From positions 1 through 36,923 of the forward strand of contig CAIYPA010000073.1 in assembly GCA_903927965.1 (NCBI GenBank): a stretch of DNA of 36,923 nucleotides, written 5' to 3'. Of the stretch, positions 8,395-17,255 are shown piece after piece. Within the stretch, counting starts at the first letter, position 1. Every line of letters begins with the position of its first letter. This DNA is from an uncultured Bacteroidia bacterium (GTDB lineage Bacteria > Bacteroidota > Bacteroidia > Bacteroidales > Prolixibacteraceae). The notes under the pieces are model-generated. The model was not told the DNA's origin and searched no databases. It saw only the letters and a list, made by a program, of their open reading frames with translations. Both the position numbers and the translations under genes were made by a program.

Positions 8395-9210
8395 TCAATA
8401 GAATTTTTTCGTTGTTTTTTCCCAATATTTCAAAAGGATAAACCCAAAAAGCATCCCTCCAAGATGGGCAAAATGTGCAATTGTGCTATTCGATTCTGTG
8501 ATTCCCAAGTACAATTCAATTGCACCATAACCCATTACAAAATATTTCGCTTTGATGGGAACAGGGGGGAATATGAACATCAGTTCAGTATTGGGAAACA
8601 AGTATCCAAATGCGAGAAGGACACCAAAAACTGCCCCCGAAGCCCCAACCGTCGGAACATTGACCCTTAGGGCAAATATATCCTTCACCAATTCATTGGC
8701 TTGCTCAATATAGGTTGGGTTGTTTGGGGCAACACCCCAATTGTTCACAAGATCGGTAACCCAGCTTGCAGGATGTCCAAGATTTGATTTTACAAGCGAA
8801 GCCAAAAGTTCCGGAGAAGGGGTATTCATGAAAGCAGCAACATGTTTCTGTAAAGCTGAAATTTCGATATAGGTCACAAATGAATGAAGGGCTGCTGCCC
8901 CAAGGCCTGTTACGAAAAAATAGATCAGAAATTTTTTTGGTCCCCAAATCGTTTCAAGTACTCTTCCAAACATGAATAAGGCAAACATATTGAAAAGTAA
9001 ATGGAAAAAATCTCCATGCATAAACAAGTGGGTAACAAACTGGTAGGGTCTAAAATAGGGGGATCCGGGATAAAAAAGACCAAGTTTTTCCGTAAGGTCG
9101 ATCCCTGTATTTCGTAAGGCCCAGGTAGCGACCAACATGACAATATTGATCATGATCAGGTTTTTTACAACCGGCGGCATCGAAAAGGGTGATGTCTGAT
9201 ATTGATTCAT
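8395..9210 (-). CDS. Rhomboid family intramembrane serine protease with large internal insertion (first of tandem pair)
   Basis: This 271-residue rhomboid has the dyad motifs VGASGAVFG (about S191) and HFAHLGGMLFG (about H249), plus the helix-2 motif HGDFFHLLFNM. Between the third and fourth membrane segments (about residues 112-185) it carries a roughly 70-residue soluble insertion, absent from its downstream neighbour. The insertion could form a substrate-selection domain on the periplasmic face. The two rhomboids differ clearly in sequence, so this is not a recent duplication. The promoter element at 9286 and the very short gene gaps make it the first gene of a three-gene operon. Substrates are unknown. 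Confidence 0.94.
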   Translation of the reverse strand: MNQYQTSPFSMPPVVKNLIMINIVMLVATWALRNTGIDLTEKLGLFYPGSPYFRPYQFVTHLFMHGDFFHLLFNMFALFMFGRVLETIWGPKKFLIYFFVTGLGAAALHSFVTYIEISALQKHVAAFMNTPSPELLASLVKSNLGHPASWVTDLVNNWGVAPNNPTYIEQANELVKDIFALRVNVPTVGASGAVFGVLLAFGYLFPNTELMFIFPPVPIKAKYFVMGYGAIELYLGITESNSTIAHFAHLGGMLFGFILLKYWEKTTKKFY

Positions 9211-9285
9211 TTAAAAATGTTTTTAATCCAAATAATTAGAATGGAAGGAAATCGTTTTTTTTTGAACTTGTACTTCCGAATTTTG

Positions 9286-9293
9286 CAAAAATA
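9286..9293 (-). promoter_or_regulatory. Bacteroidota -7 element for the rhomboid-rhomboid-EEP operon
   Basis: The minus strand reads TATTTTTG, an exact TAnnTTTG match, 75 bases upstream of the first rhomboid ATG and just beyond the mutL stop. No convincing -33 TTTG is seen. Confidence 0.5.
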
Positions 9294-9315
9294 ATCAATC
9301 GAACGGTATAGTGAG

Positions 9316-11196
9316 TCATTTAAGTAATTTTTCAAAATCCTGAAATGAAACGATAGAAACCACAATTTTCCCTGAAGGTGAGTAATTGGGTGTTTTACAG
9401 GCAAATAACTGGTTGAACAACTCCGATATCTCTTCTGCTTTTAAAGCCACGCCATAATTGATTGCCGAGGATTGGGAAAGCAATAAAGACAGGTGTTCTT
9501 TGATCTCCTCCTTGACATCCATTGGCCTTTTTTTAAAATCTTCGATCAACCTGACCACGAGGTCAGCGGCATTAAGATGGCTTAACAAAGCAGGTATTCC
9601 TTCAATCATGCAGGCACCTTCGTCACTTTGGCTGATCTCAAACCCCAATGCTTTAAGTTCCTCATCAAGTGCGGCTAAAATTTCAGCATCGGCGGCATTT
9701 AGGTCAAGTACAGTGGGAAAAAGTTGCCGCTGACTCAGTGCCAAATGATTGTCAATAATCTTAAGGAAATTTTCGTAAAGGATCCTTTCGTGTGCCCTGC
9801 GCTGGTCGATTACCATAAGTCCCGATTTAACCGGCGTGATGATATATTTGTTCTTCAACTGAAGGAAATTATGGGGATCCTTTATAGTATTATCGTCATC
9901 CACAAACGATTGCTGATCAGATTGTGGTGAGGCGTTGTTCGAAAAATCGGAGCGGAATACAGAAACCTGTTCATCCGGGTTTCCCTCGTTTTCAAAACCC
10001 TTATAAAGCATCTGCCAATTACCGAGGTTTTGATGATCCCTATAATTAACTGGCCCATAATTGTTTCCGGTGTTGCCTTGTTGATTTTCAAAAGGATTGT
10101 AATTGGGATTGATGGCTATAACAGGTTCTGGGAACTTCGATCCGGGAGCAGGACTTGGCGGAATATCCAATGCACCTGCCTGGTCAAAATCAATCGAAGG
10201 CATCAGGTTAAATCTTCCGATGGCCTCCCGCAAAGAAGCGTGGATCAGGTGCCAGACCGTATTTTCATCTTCAAACTTGATCTCTGTTTTGGTTGGGTGG
10301 ATATTGATATCAATAGTAGCCGGATCAACATCAAAATAAAGAAAGTACGATGGGAACGATTCTGGCGGAAGGATCTTTTCGTAGGCTTGCAAAACTGCCC
10401 TGTGAAAAAATGGATGCTTCATAAACCGCCCGTTCACGAAGAAAAATTGCTCCCCCAAAGCTTTTTTTGCAAATTTTGGCTGACCAATAAACCCTGAAAT
10501 TTTAATTACTGAAGTCGTGTTGTCAACTGGTATCAGGTTTTGGTTGATATTTTTGTTGAACAATGTGACGATCCGCTTCTTCATATTTTCTGAAGCGAGG
10601 TTATAGACTACGGAATTGTTGTGGTACAATGAAATGGCTATTTCGGGATTTGCCAAAGCAATCCGTTGGACTTCAATGATAATGTATTTTAGTTCGGAAC
10701 TGTTCGACTTGAGGAATTTACGCCTTGCCGGTACATTGAAAAAAATGTTTTTTACTGAAAGGTTAGTCCCTTCGGCACAATGGTCGGCCTCCTGTTTTTG
10801 AAAAACAGAACCTAAAATATGGAGGTAGGTGCCTAGTTCAGAGCCATGTGGGCGTGTGCGCATCTCAACATCGGCAATTGCGGCAATAGATGCCAATGCT
10901 TCGCCCCTGAACCCCATGGTCTTAATTGCAAACAGATCGTTTGCCTCGCGGATTTTGGAAGTGGCATGGCGCTCGAACGACATCCGTGCATCAATGGGCG
11001 ACATCCCGTTGCCGTTGTCAATGACCTGGATCAGGGTGCGCCCTGAATCTTTAATGTTGATTGTAATTGCTGTAGCTGCAGCATCGATCGCATTTTCAAC
11101 CAATTCTTTAACTACGGAGGCAGGTCGTTGGACCACTTCCCCTGCGGCTATCTGGTTGGCAACAGAATCGGGTAAAAGATGAATAATATCTGGCAC
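9316..11196 (-). CDS. mutL: DNA mismatch repair protein MutL
   Basis: MutL is the ATP-dependent matchmaker (and usually a latent nickase) of mismatch repair. I choose the GTG at 11196, giving MPDIIHLLPDSVANQIAAGE; it has AAAGGA about 8 bases upstream. A TTG two codons earlier would abut that ribosome-binding site. The 626-residue product has the GHKL ATPase motifs: VVKELVENAIDA (catalytic Glu and Asn), VIDNGNGM, GFRGEALASI and FNVPARRKFL. Near residue 310 is INIHPTKTEIKF. A variable linker (about 355-440) is followed by the C-terminal dimerisation domain. The endonuclease-type motif reads DQRRAHERILYE, differing from DQHAxxExxxxE at two positions. A TATATTTG promoter element lies at 11224. 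Confidence 0.97.
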   Translation of the reverse strand: MPDIIHLLPDSVANQIAAGEVVQRPASVVKELVENAIDAAATAITINIKDSGRTLIQVIDNGNGMSPIDARMSFERHATSKIREANDLFAIKTMGFRGEALASIAAIADVEMRTRPHGSELGTYLHILGSVFQKQEADHCAEGTNLSVKNIFFNVPARRKFLKSNSSELKYIIIEVQRIALANPEIAISLYHNNSVVYNLASENMKKRIVTLFNKNINQNLIPVDNTTSVIKISGFIGQPKFAKKALGEQFFFVNGRFMKHPFFHRAVLQAYEKILPPESFPSYFLYFDVDPATIDINIHPTKTEIKFEDENTVWHLIHASLREAIGRFNLMPSIDFDQAGALDIPPSPAPGSKFPEPVIAINPNYNPFENQQGNTGNNYGPVNYRDHQNLGNWQMLYKGFENEGNPDEQVSVFRSDFSNNASPQSDQQSFVDDDNTIKDPHNFLQLKNKYIITPVKSGLMVIDQRRAHERILYENFLKIIDNHLALSQRQLFPTVLDLNAADAEILAALDEELKALGFEISQSDEGACMIEGIPALLSHLNAADLVVRLIEDFKKRPMDVKEEIKEHLSLLLSQSSAINYGVALKAEEISELFNQLFACKTPNYSPSGKIVVSIVSFQDFEKLLK

Positions 11197-11223
11197 GTGC
11201 AAATCCTTTAATTACTGAATCGA

Positions 11224-11231
11224 CAAATATA
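11224..11231 (-). promoter_or_regulatory. Bacteroidota -7 element for mutL
   Basis: The minus strand reads TATATTTG, an exact TAnnTTTG match, about 27 bases upstream of the GTG start at 11196 and in the short gap after the AbiEii-like gene. This placement is one more reason to prefer the GTG over a longer product. Confidence 0.5.
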
Positions 11232-11240
11232 ACACCTATT

Positions 11241-11867
11241 TTATCGCAGATAGTCACTTACCGCCCACGAAATGCCCTTTTTTACAAGTTCCCAGGTTTG
11301 TTTCCTAAAACTGACCGGGGCGTCACTTTCATCAGCATCTACAAAATAGGTGATGGCATGGGGAATACTTATGGCAAGCATTTGGCTGGGGTATTTCAGT
11401 TTGTGCCAGTCGATCAGTTGTTTCAGCGGGTAATGCTGGAGCAACTCGTACAAGTCCCAAAAGTCTTTTTTTTGTGCACGACCTAAAATTGCTTGAATCT
11501 TCATGGCTGCAATATCAGCACTGCTATAAAACCTGATATTTTCTTCCTCTTCGATATCTGCAATGGGCAAGTGTGGAAAGTAGACAAGATCTACTTTTAT
11601 ATTGTCGATAAAGCAAAAGATCCCAAATTGCGTATGTTGCAGTTTGTAAACAAACCTAGAATTAAAATATTTCTCAAGTTCCTCTATGATTGTGGGTTGG
11701 TCAAATTTCAAATGATAGAACAAGTCCAGGTCAATTGAAGTACGATGGCCGTATCGAAGCGACAAAGCAGTTCCCCCCACTAAAGAGAAGGGTTGCAATG
11801 CTGGCAGGGCCATTAATTCCTTTAATAAGGAAAAAGTTCTGGGTTCAACTGTCTTAATGTGAAGCAT
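11241..11867 (-). CDS. AbiEii/AbiGii-type nucleotidyltransferase (toxin-like)
   Basis: This 208-residue protein belongs to the AbiEii nucleotidyltransferase family. The diagnostic motif LVGGTALSLRYGHRTSIDLD (about residues 29-48) supplies the GG-T and DxD metal/NTP-binding residues. A second family motif lies near residues 121-144, KIQAILGRAQKKDFWDLYEL. In known AbiE systems the nucleotidyltransferase is the toxin and a separate AbiEi protein represses it. No AbiEi homologue is seen here; a DUF6922-like protein is directly upstream, and the two reading frames overlap by 46 bases. The ATG at 11867 gives MLHIKTVEPRTFSLLKEL, the usual family start. Whether it is toxic, phage-protective or a domesticated enzyme cannot be read from sequence. 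Confidence 0.88.
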   Translation of the reverse strand: MLHIKTVEPRTFSLLKELMALPALQPFSLVGGTALSLRYGHRTSIDLDLFYHLKFDQPTIIEELEKYFNSRFVYKLQHTQFGIFCFIDNIKVDLVYFPHLPIADIEEEENIRFYSSADIAAMKIQAILGRAQKKDFWDLYELLQHYPLKQLIDWHKLKYPSQMLAISIPHAITYFVDADESDAPVSFRKQTWELVKKGISWAVSDYLR

Positions 11868-12124
11868 CTGAAATCGTGTATTGGCTTATCAATAATTGCA
11901 CTTGCAAAATAGATCGTATCAAGTGGCAAATATTTTGCTCCCAGTAATGCCGAAGTAACTTTCTCATCGCCGTAATACCTGCGGCACTGACGGATATCCT
12001 CTACGTCGCCGCGAGAGAAAACACGTTCGATAACCCAGTTGGCCTTGGCGTTGTAGTCGATAAGGTCAAAGTCAACATCCCAAAAGATACGCTTGTCGAA
12101 TATGGGTTTTGCTTTTTTGTCCAT
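11822..12124 (-). CDS. DUF6922-like small protein, putative partner/antitoxin of the AbiEii-like gene
   Basis: This 100-residue product starts at the ATG at 12124 (MDKKAKPIFDKRIFWDVDFD); a GTG five codons earlier is possible. The pattern of FWDVDFDLIDY, VIERVFSRGDVEDI and a C-terminal HDFRCFTLRQLNPEL resembles the DUF6922 proteins that in Bacteroidota regularly precede AbiEii genes. No DNA-binding motif is obvious, so an antitoxin role is inferred only from gene order. Its last 46 bases also encode the start of the AbiEii-like gene in another frame, so the two are translationally linked. A TATTTTTG promoter element at 12164 should drive both. Confidence 0.75.
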   Translation of the reverse strand: MDKKAKPIFDKRIFWDVDFDLIDYNAKANWVIERVFSRGDVEDIRQCRRYYGDEKVTSALLGAKYLPLDTIYFASAIIDKPIHDFRCFTLRQLNPELFPY

Positions 12125-12163
12125 GACCGGTAAATTCACTGTTTATTTTCAATCATTATTCAA

Positions 12164-12171
12164 CAAAAATA
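12164..12171 (-). promoter_or_regulatory. Bacteroidota -7 element for the DUF6922/AbiEii pair
   Basis: The minus strand reads TATTTTTG, an exact TAnnTTTG match, about 40 bases upstream of the ATG at 12124. The same 154-bp divergent gap must also hold the comM promoter on the plus strand, where TAACTTTA (12243-12250, one mismatch) is the best candidate. Confidence 0.5.
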
Positions 12172-12277
12172 CGAAAGAAAAGTAATTGATTTGCTTCATA
12201 CCGGATTTTAAACCATCAGGCTTTTTATTCATAAAAAAGTCGTAACTTTAACAAACAAATAGTCAACCTCCTGAATT

Positions 12278-13813
12278 ATGCTTGTAAAATCCTATGGTAG
12301 TGCCGTTCATGGCATCGATGCCACCACGATCACTGTAGAAACAGATGTTTCACAAGGCATCAAGTTCAATCTTGTCGGATTGCCCGACAGCGCCGTAAAA
12401 GAAAGCCAACAACGGATTGACTCTGCTTTACGATTTAATGGTTACAAACTTCCAGGAAAAAAGGTGGTAATCAACATGGCACCTGCCGATATCCGAAAAG
12501 AAGGATCGGCCTATGATCTCCCAATCGCGATTGGCATCCTTGCGGCATCAGGACAAATTAAAGCCCCGGATTTACAACGATATATGATGATGGGCGAACT
12601 TTCGTTGGATGGAGGCCTGCAAACGGTAAGAGGGGTCCTTCCGATTGCCATCCGTGCCCGCGAAGAGGGGTTTGAAGGGTTTATTGTTCCCAAACAAAAC
12701 GCACGTGAAGCCGCAGTTGTCGATAAGCTTAAGATTTATGGGGTTGATAATATCAAGGAAGTGATCGATTTTTTGTCAGGAAAGGTGGGCCTGGAACAAA
12801 TTATTATTGATACAAGGGAAGAATTTAAAGCAAAGATTTGTAGTTATGACCTTGACTTTGCTGATGTAAAAGGGCAGGAGAATGTCAAACGTGCATTGGA
12901 AATTGCAGCTGCAGGTGGTCATAACCTGATTATGATTGGTCCTCCCGGGGCAGGTAAGACGATGTTGGCCAAGCGGATACCGACAATACTTCCGCCGTTT
13001 ACACTAAAAGAGGCTCTTGAAACTACGAAAATCCATTCAGTAGCAGGAAAGATTGAGCGTGAAACCTCATTAATGACACTACGTCCTTTCCGAAGTCCGC
13101 ACCATACTATTTCTGATGTAGCCTTGGTTGGTGGGGGAACCTATCCGCAACCTGGGGAGATATCGCTTGCACACAATGGTGTCCTATTCCTGGATGAACT
13201 TCCGGAATTTAAACGGACCGTTCTGGAAGTTCTTCGTCAACCACTTGAAGACAGATTGATTACAATTTCAAGGGCCAAATTTTCAGTTGAATATCCAGCT
13301 TCTTTTATGTTGGTGGCTTCGATGAACCCTTGTCCTTGTGGGTTTTATAACCATCCCACAAAACCCTGTGTATGTGGACCGGGCATGGTCCAAAAATACC
13401 TTAGCCGAATTTCAGGTCCTTTGCTTGACCGCATTGATATCCATCTTGAGGTTGTACCGGTCCCATTTAACCAACTTACTGAGATGAAACAGGGCGAAAA
13501 AAGTCTGAAAGTACGCCAAAGGGTTATTGAAGCAAGAGAGATACAACGGGCAAGGTTTAGCGAAACGGATATTTATTGTAATGCACAAATGAGCAGCAAA
13601 TTGTTGCATCAGCATTGTTCTCCGGATCAGGCAGGTCATCAACTTTTAAAGAATGCCATGGAGAAATTGGGCTTGTCGGCGAGGGCATATGATCGTATCC
13701 TGAAGGTTTCGAGAACTATAGCTGATCTTGAAGGTTCATCATCCATACGAGCTGACCATCTTGGTGAAGCTATCCAATACCGAAGCCTTGACCGTGAAGG
13801 ATGGGGAGCTTAA
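12278..13813 (+). CDS. comM: ComM/YifB family Mg-chelatase-like AAA+ ATPase
   Basis: This 511-residue protein matches the ComM/YifB family. In naturally transformable bacteria ComM is a hexameric branch-migration helicase that helps integrate donor DNA. The N-terminal ChlI-like domain spans residues 1 to about 170 (SAVHGIDATTITVETDVSQG; NLVGLPDSAVKESQQR). Walker A GPPGAGKT is at 221-228, with Walker B VLFLDELPEF near 301-310. FRSPHHTISDVALVGGG and a cysteine cluster, NPCPCGFYNH then CVCGPG, follow. The C-terminal magnesium-chelatase domain includes SARAYDRILKVSRTIADLEG. The gene stands alone, converging on the next gene with a 15-base gap. Presence does not prove competence, since the family is also found in bacteria not known to be competent. 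Confidence 0.95.
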   Translation: MLVKSYGSAVHGIDATTITVETDVSQGIKFNLVGLPDSAVKESQQRIDSALRFNGYKLPGKKVVINMAPADIRKEGSAYDLPIAIGILAASGQIKAPDLQRYMMMGELSLDGGLQTVRGVLPIAIRAREEGFEGFIVPKQNAREAAVVDKLKIYGVDNIKEVIDFLSGKVGLEQIIIDTREEFKAKICSYDLDFADVKGQENVKRALEIAAAGGHNLIMIGPPGAGKTMLAKRIPTILPPFTLKEALETTKIHSVAGKIERETSLMTLRPFRSPHHTISDVALVGGGTYPQPGEISLAHNGVLFLDELPEFKRTVLEVLRQPLEDRLITISRAKFSVEYPASFMLVASMNPCPCGFYNHPTKPCVCGPGMVQKYLSRISGPLLDRIDIHLEVVPVPFNQLTEMKQGEKSLKVRQRVIEAREIQRARFSETDIYCNAQMSSKLLHQHCSPDQAGHQLLKNAMEKLGLSARAYDRILKVSRTIADLEGSSSIRADHLGEAIQYRSLDREGWGA

Positions 13814-13828
13814 TTTCCAAAATCTGTT

Positions 13829-14689
13829 TTAATACCGCTTCCTGTTTTTCCTGACATAAGGTTTGGCATAAACAGCACAACTTCTGGTGCTTTTAGTAAA
13901 ATGGGTTTTCCTGATCCAGCCAATGGTGTAACTTATTCCGATGGTAGATGAAAAGTAACGTTCTTTCAGATTATAGAAATAGTATGAATTGGACCCAATG
14001 GGTGGCATCCCGGGCAAAATTTCATGAACACCATCAAGACGGTCTGTTTCAACCCTGTTTACGAAAGCATCTATTTTTAGCTTTATATTCTTATTGATCT
14101 GATAAGAAAATTCCCCACCATAGACAAGGGCATAATCTGTCATGTGATCACCTTGTGCATAAGGATAAAGTGCTTCGATATCCCTTACAACTACAGCGCC
14201 GATACCTCCTTTGATAAACAAATTTATATTGTCGAAGGACCGGTTTGGTGCAACCATCTGTAACAGATTTAGCGATAAAAGAAAATCGAATTGATTGATG
14301 CCAGTCTTAAAAGGATTGGGATATTCCAAACCCTGCAATAGAGCAAGCGGCGGAACAGGATACCCACTGTTTTGATTCCAACTACCTGATAATTTTGTCG
14401 TAAAATACCTAAATTCAGCATTCATTGCAGGCGATAACGACTTTACAATGGAGAATGAAATAGCTGGGTTTAAATTTGAATTCCAGTAATTGAATTTAGC
14501 AAACTTAGCATCTGTATTGGGATTTATTGTATTTAGAAATTCAGAGACGCCACATGAGAACCCAATCTCCCAGGAACTTCGCACTTTTAACCTCTTACCA
14601 TAGGCCTGAGATGCAGAAACGTGGATATTTAAAAAAAATATTGCTAAGATCGAAACAAAAAAACGTAAAGAAACTTGCTTAAAGCCCAT
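13829..14689 (-). CDS. Outer-membrane beta-barrel protein, function unknown
   Basis: This 286-residue protein has a signal peptide (residues 1 to about 28, FFVSILAIFFLNIHVSASQA). The rest alternates in the way of an outer-membrane barrel: strands such as SWEIGFSCGVSEF, NAEFRYFTTKLSGSW, INLFIKGGIGAVVV, GGEFSYQINKNIKLKIDAFV and FSSTIGISYTIGW. The N-terminal pattern recalls DUF6089-type barrels of Bacteroidota, but I cannot name the family firmly. The last about 26 residues form a basic tail rather than ending on an aromatic strand, which is unusual. It converges with comM across 15 bases with no visible terminator. A promoter element lies at 14838, leaving a leader of about 145 bases. Confidence 0.8.
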   Translation of the reverse strand: MGFKQVSLRFFVSILAIFFLNIHVSASQAYGKRLKVRSSWEIGFSCGVSEFLNTINPNTDAKFAKFNYWNSNLNPAISFSIVKSLSPAMNAEFRYFTTKLSGSWNQNSGYPVPPLALLQGLEYPNPFKTGINQFDFLLSLNLLQMVAPNRSFDNINLFIKGGIGAVVVRDIEALYPYAQGDHMTDYALVYGGEFSYQINKNIKLKIDAFVNRVETDRLDGVHEILPGMPPIGSNSYYFYNLKERYFSSTIGISYTIGWIRKTHFTKSTRSCAVYAKPYVRKNRKRY

Positions 14690-14837
14690 AGTTTAACAAT
14701 TAAGAACAGGCAAACACTGAAAACTGATAAAAAAACACCAAATGCAATTTTACTTCATTCAATGGATCAATAAAATAACGATTATCATAAACAGTTATGA
14801 TATTGACTCCAAGAAATCGAAATTTACCACAATAGCG

Positions 14838-14845
14838 CAAAAGTA
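14838..14845 (-). promoter_or_regulatory. Bacteroidota -7 element for the outer-membrane barrel gene
   Basis: The minus strand reads TACTTTTG, an exact TAnnTTTG match, immediately downstream of the exporter gene and about 150 bases before the barrel-gene ATG. The long AT-rich leader (14690-14837) shows no clear structure. Confidence 0.45.
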
Positions 14846-14861
14846 ATGAAAAACTAACAGA

Positions 14862-17255
14862 TTATTTGTCATTTTGTTCTGAATCAATTCGATCATTTTC
14901 ATTCAGGTCTTCATCGTCGTAAATTTCAATAATTGGCTCAGTAAATGCTTTACTTGTCAATCTTTTATCAAGTGTAAGCAGAAGGGAAGGCAGGACCATA
15001 ATATTGAAAAACATGGCAATCAGCAACGTAGTCGAAATTAAAACCCCCAACGCCTGTGTACCTCCAAACCCTGAAATGATGAAAACACTGAAACCTAGGA
15101 CCAAAACGATGCTAGTATAAATCATGCTAAAACCAGCTTCGTTTAAAGCATTGATAGCTGATAATTTGATAGCTCCATTGGTAACTTTCAGTTCGTGCCG
15201 GTAACGTGAGAGGTATTGAATTGCATTATCGACAGAAATACCTAATGCAATACTGAAAACTATTATTGTTGATGGTTTTATTGGAATCCCTGCAAAACCC
15301 ATGATAGCTGCCGTAATCAGCAAGGGGATAATATTGGGGATCATTGAAACCAGAATCATCCTGATCGAGGAGAAAAGCAATGCCATTAATAGGGATATCA
15401 GAACAATCGCAATCAATACACTTTCAAATAGATTGTGTATCAAAAAGTTAGTTCCGCGTGCAAAAACAACACTATTACCAGTAACGCTGACGACATATTT
15501 AGATGGACTAAAAATACTGTCAATTTGGGGTCGGATTTTGGCCATTAATGAATCCATATGTCGGGTTCCAATATCAGCCATCTGAAAGCTTACCCTGGTG
15601 TACCTCTTTGTACTGTCAAGATAGGAGAAAAGAAGGTTGTTGTTTTTTCCCTTTTGATTTTTAGGGAGATAACCCATAATAAACCCTTTCTCGACATTAC
15701 TTGGCATTAAATACATTGAGGAATCGCCCCCGAAAAATGCTTGCTTCGAAAATTTAAAAAGTTCGGCAATTGAAAGTGCACGAGAAAATTCAGGGTAAGA
15801 GTTGACCATTTTTTGAAGCTGGTTGATCTTGTCAAGTGTTGCTCCCACAAATACCCCATTTTTCTTTTTCGTATCAATTGAAATTTCAAAAGGCATCACG
15901 CCCCCAAAGTTATTTTCAAAGAATTTCAAGTCAACATAAATAGGGTCGTCATTTCTAAAATCATCCACCACTTTTCCTGATGTTTTCATCATGCTGATAC
16001 CCCAGGAACCAATCACCAATAATACAACTGCAATACCATAGATCACATTCCTGCGATTGCTGATCAGGTCAATAATTTTATTGATGATCCCTCCAAAGAA
16101 GTTACTTTCAAGATGTTTCAGATGCTTCACCGAAGGTGGGTCAATAAAACTAAAAATTATCGGCAACAATGAGATACACAGCACATATTCGAGCATGATA
16201 TTGAGGGCCGTGATAATTCCGAATTCCCTTAACATTTGATTTGGGATCACAATAAAAGCGGCGAATCCCAGGGCTGTAGCTGCATTTGTCATTAATGAAG
16301 CAAATCCGATCCGTTGTACGACCCTGATCAGTGCCCTTATTTTGTTGCCGTGGATCCGGTATTCCCAATGGTATTTATTCAGGATATAGATGCAATTCTC
16401 GATTGCAATGATAACAATCAAAGATGGGATTACTCCGGTGAGGATTGTAATTTTAAAATTAAAAAGAACGGTTGTGCCCAAAACCCAGACGATACTTATA
16501 GCGACAATCAACAAGGAGCTTAAAACAACTTTCACCGACTTGAAAAACATGAACATGATCGTAGCGGCTATTCCAATGCTCATCAAGATGAAAAGGAACA
16601 GCTCATGTTTTACTTTTTGCATGGTGATGGTACGGATATAGGGCATCCCAGAATAGTGGATCTCCACTTTATTCTGAATACGGTAAGCATCGGCCGTTTT
16701 AACAATATTTGCCACCAAGGCGATCCTGCTGCGGTCGTTCAATTTGTTTTTATCCAGTGTGATGGCCATCAAAGATGCATGAGTCCTTGGATTGTATAGC
16801 ATCCCTTCGTAAAACTTTAACCCAAGGATCTTATTTTTAAGGCTATCCACCTCTGTTTGTGTTTTGGGGCGACGTATAACGAGCGGGGCATAATCGAATT
16901 GGTGGATCACTTCATTTTTGATCAGGTTGATCCCCCGGGTTATACTGATTACATCCTGGACCCCATCGATGGCGCGGATCGAATTACCGAGGTCGTACCA
17001 AGCAACAAACTGGTCGTACCTGAAAATATCGGGGGTTTTAATCCCAACCATCAAAACATTGCCATCTTCACCGTATTGCTTTTTAAATGAGCGGTATTCG
17101 ATCATCACACTGTCCTTTTCAGACAATAGGGACGAATTATCATAAGATAATTTTACGCTTTGAGCTTCAAATGCCAGGCAGGCAGTGATCACAGAAATAA
17201 GGACAATAATAAAGATCCTGTTCCTCAGGATAATACGTGATATTTTTATAAACAT
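14862..17255 (-). CDS. MMPL/RND superfamily exporter
   Basis: This is a large inner-membrane transporter of the predicted RND-exporter (MMPL) class. The start is ATG at 17255 (MFIKISRIILRNRIFIIVL); the frame stays open to 17312, but that TTG overlaps the promoter element. The 797-residue product has the RND layout of two repeats. Each has one membrane segment, a large periplasmic loop and five more segments, with TM groups near residues 190-380 and 605-760. Typical signatures are ATALGFAAFIVIPNQMLREF in the first repeat and ALGISVDNAIQYLSRYRHEL in the second. Family members export lipids, hopanoids or other hydrophobic molecules, and the substrate is unknown here. The C-terminus is acidic (EIYDDEDLNENDRIDSEQ). 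It is probably transcribed alone. Confidence 0.92.
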   Translation of the reverse strand: MFIKISRIILRNRIFIIVLISVITACLAFEAQSVKLSYDNSSLLSEKDSVMIEYRSFKKQYGEDGNVLMVGIKTPDIFRYDQFVAWYDLGNSIRAIDGVQDVISITRGINLIKNEVIHQFDYAPLVIRRPKTQTEVDSLKNKILGLKFYEGMLYNPRTHASLMAITLDKNKLNDRSRIALVANIVKTADAYRIQNKVEIHYSGMPYIRTITMQKVKHELFLFILMSIGIAATIMFMFFKSVKVVLSSLLIVAISIVWVLGTTVLFNFKITILTGVIPSLIVIIAIENCIYILNKYHWEYRIHGNKIRALIRVVQRIGFASLMTNAATALGFAAFIVIPNQMLREFGIITALNIMLEYVLCISLLPIIFSFIDPPSVKHLKHLESNFFGGIINKIIDLISNRRNVIYGIAVVLLVIGSWGISMMKTSGKVVDDFRNDDPIYVDLKFFENNFGGVMPFEISIDTKKKNGVFVGATLDKINQLQKMVNSYPEFSRALSIAELFKFSKQAFFGGDSSMYLMPSNVEKGFIMGYLPKNQKGKNNNLLFSYLDSTKRYTRVSFQMADIGTRHMDSLMAKIRPQIDSIFSPSKYVVSVTGNSVVFARGTNFLIHNLFESVLIAIVLISLLMALLFSSIRMILVSMIPNIIPLLITAAIMGFAGIPIKPSTIIVFSIALGISVDNAIQYLSRYRHELKVTNGAIKLSAINALNEAGFSMIYTSIVLVLGFSVFIISGFGGTQALGVLISTTLLIAMFFNIMVLPSLLLTLDKRLTSKAFTEPIIEIYDDEDLNENDRIDSEQNDK

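Noticed and set aside
10030-10497. Plus-strand open frame of 155 codons inside mutL
   Set aside because: It is antisense to mutL, low in complexity and without family motifs.
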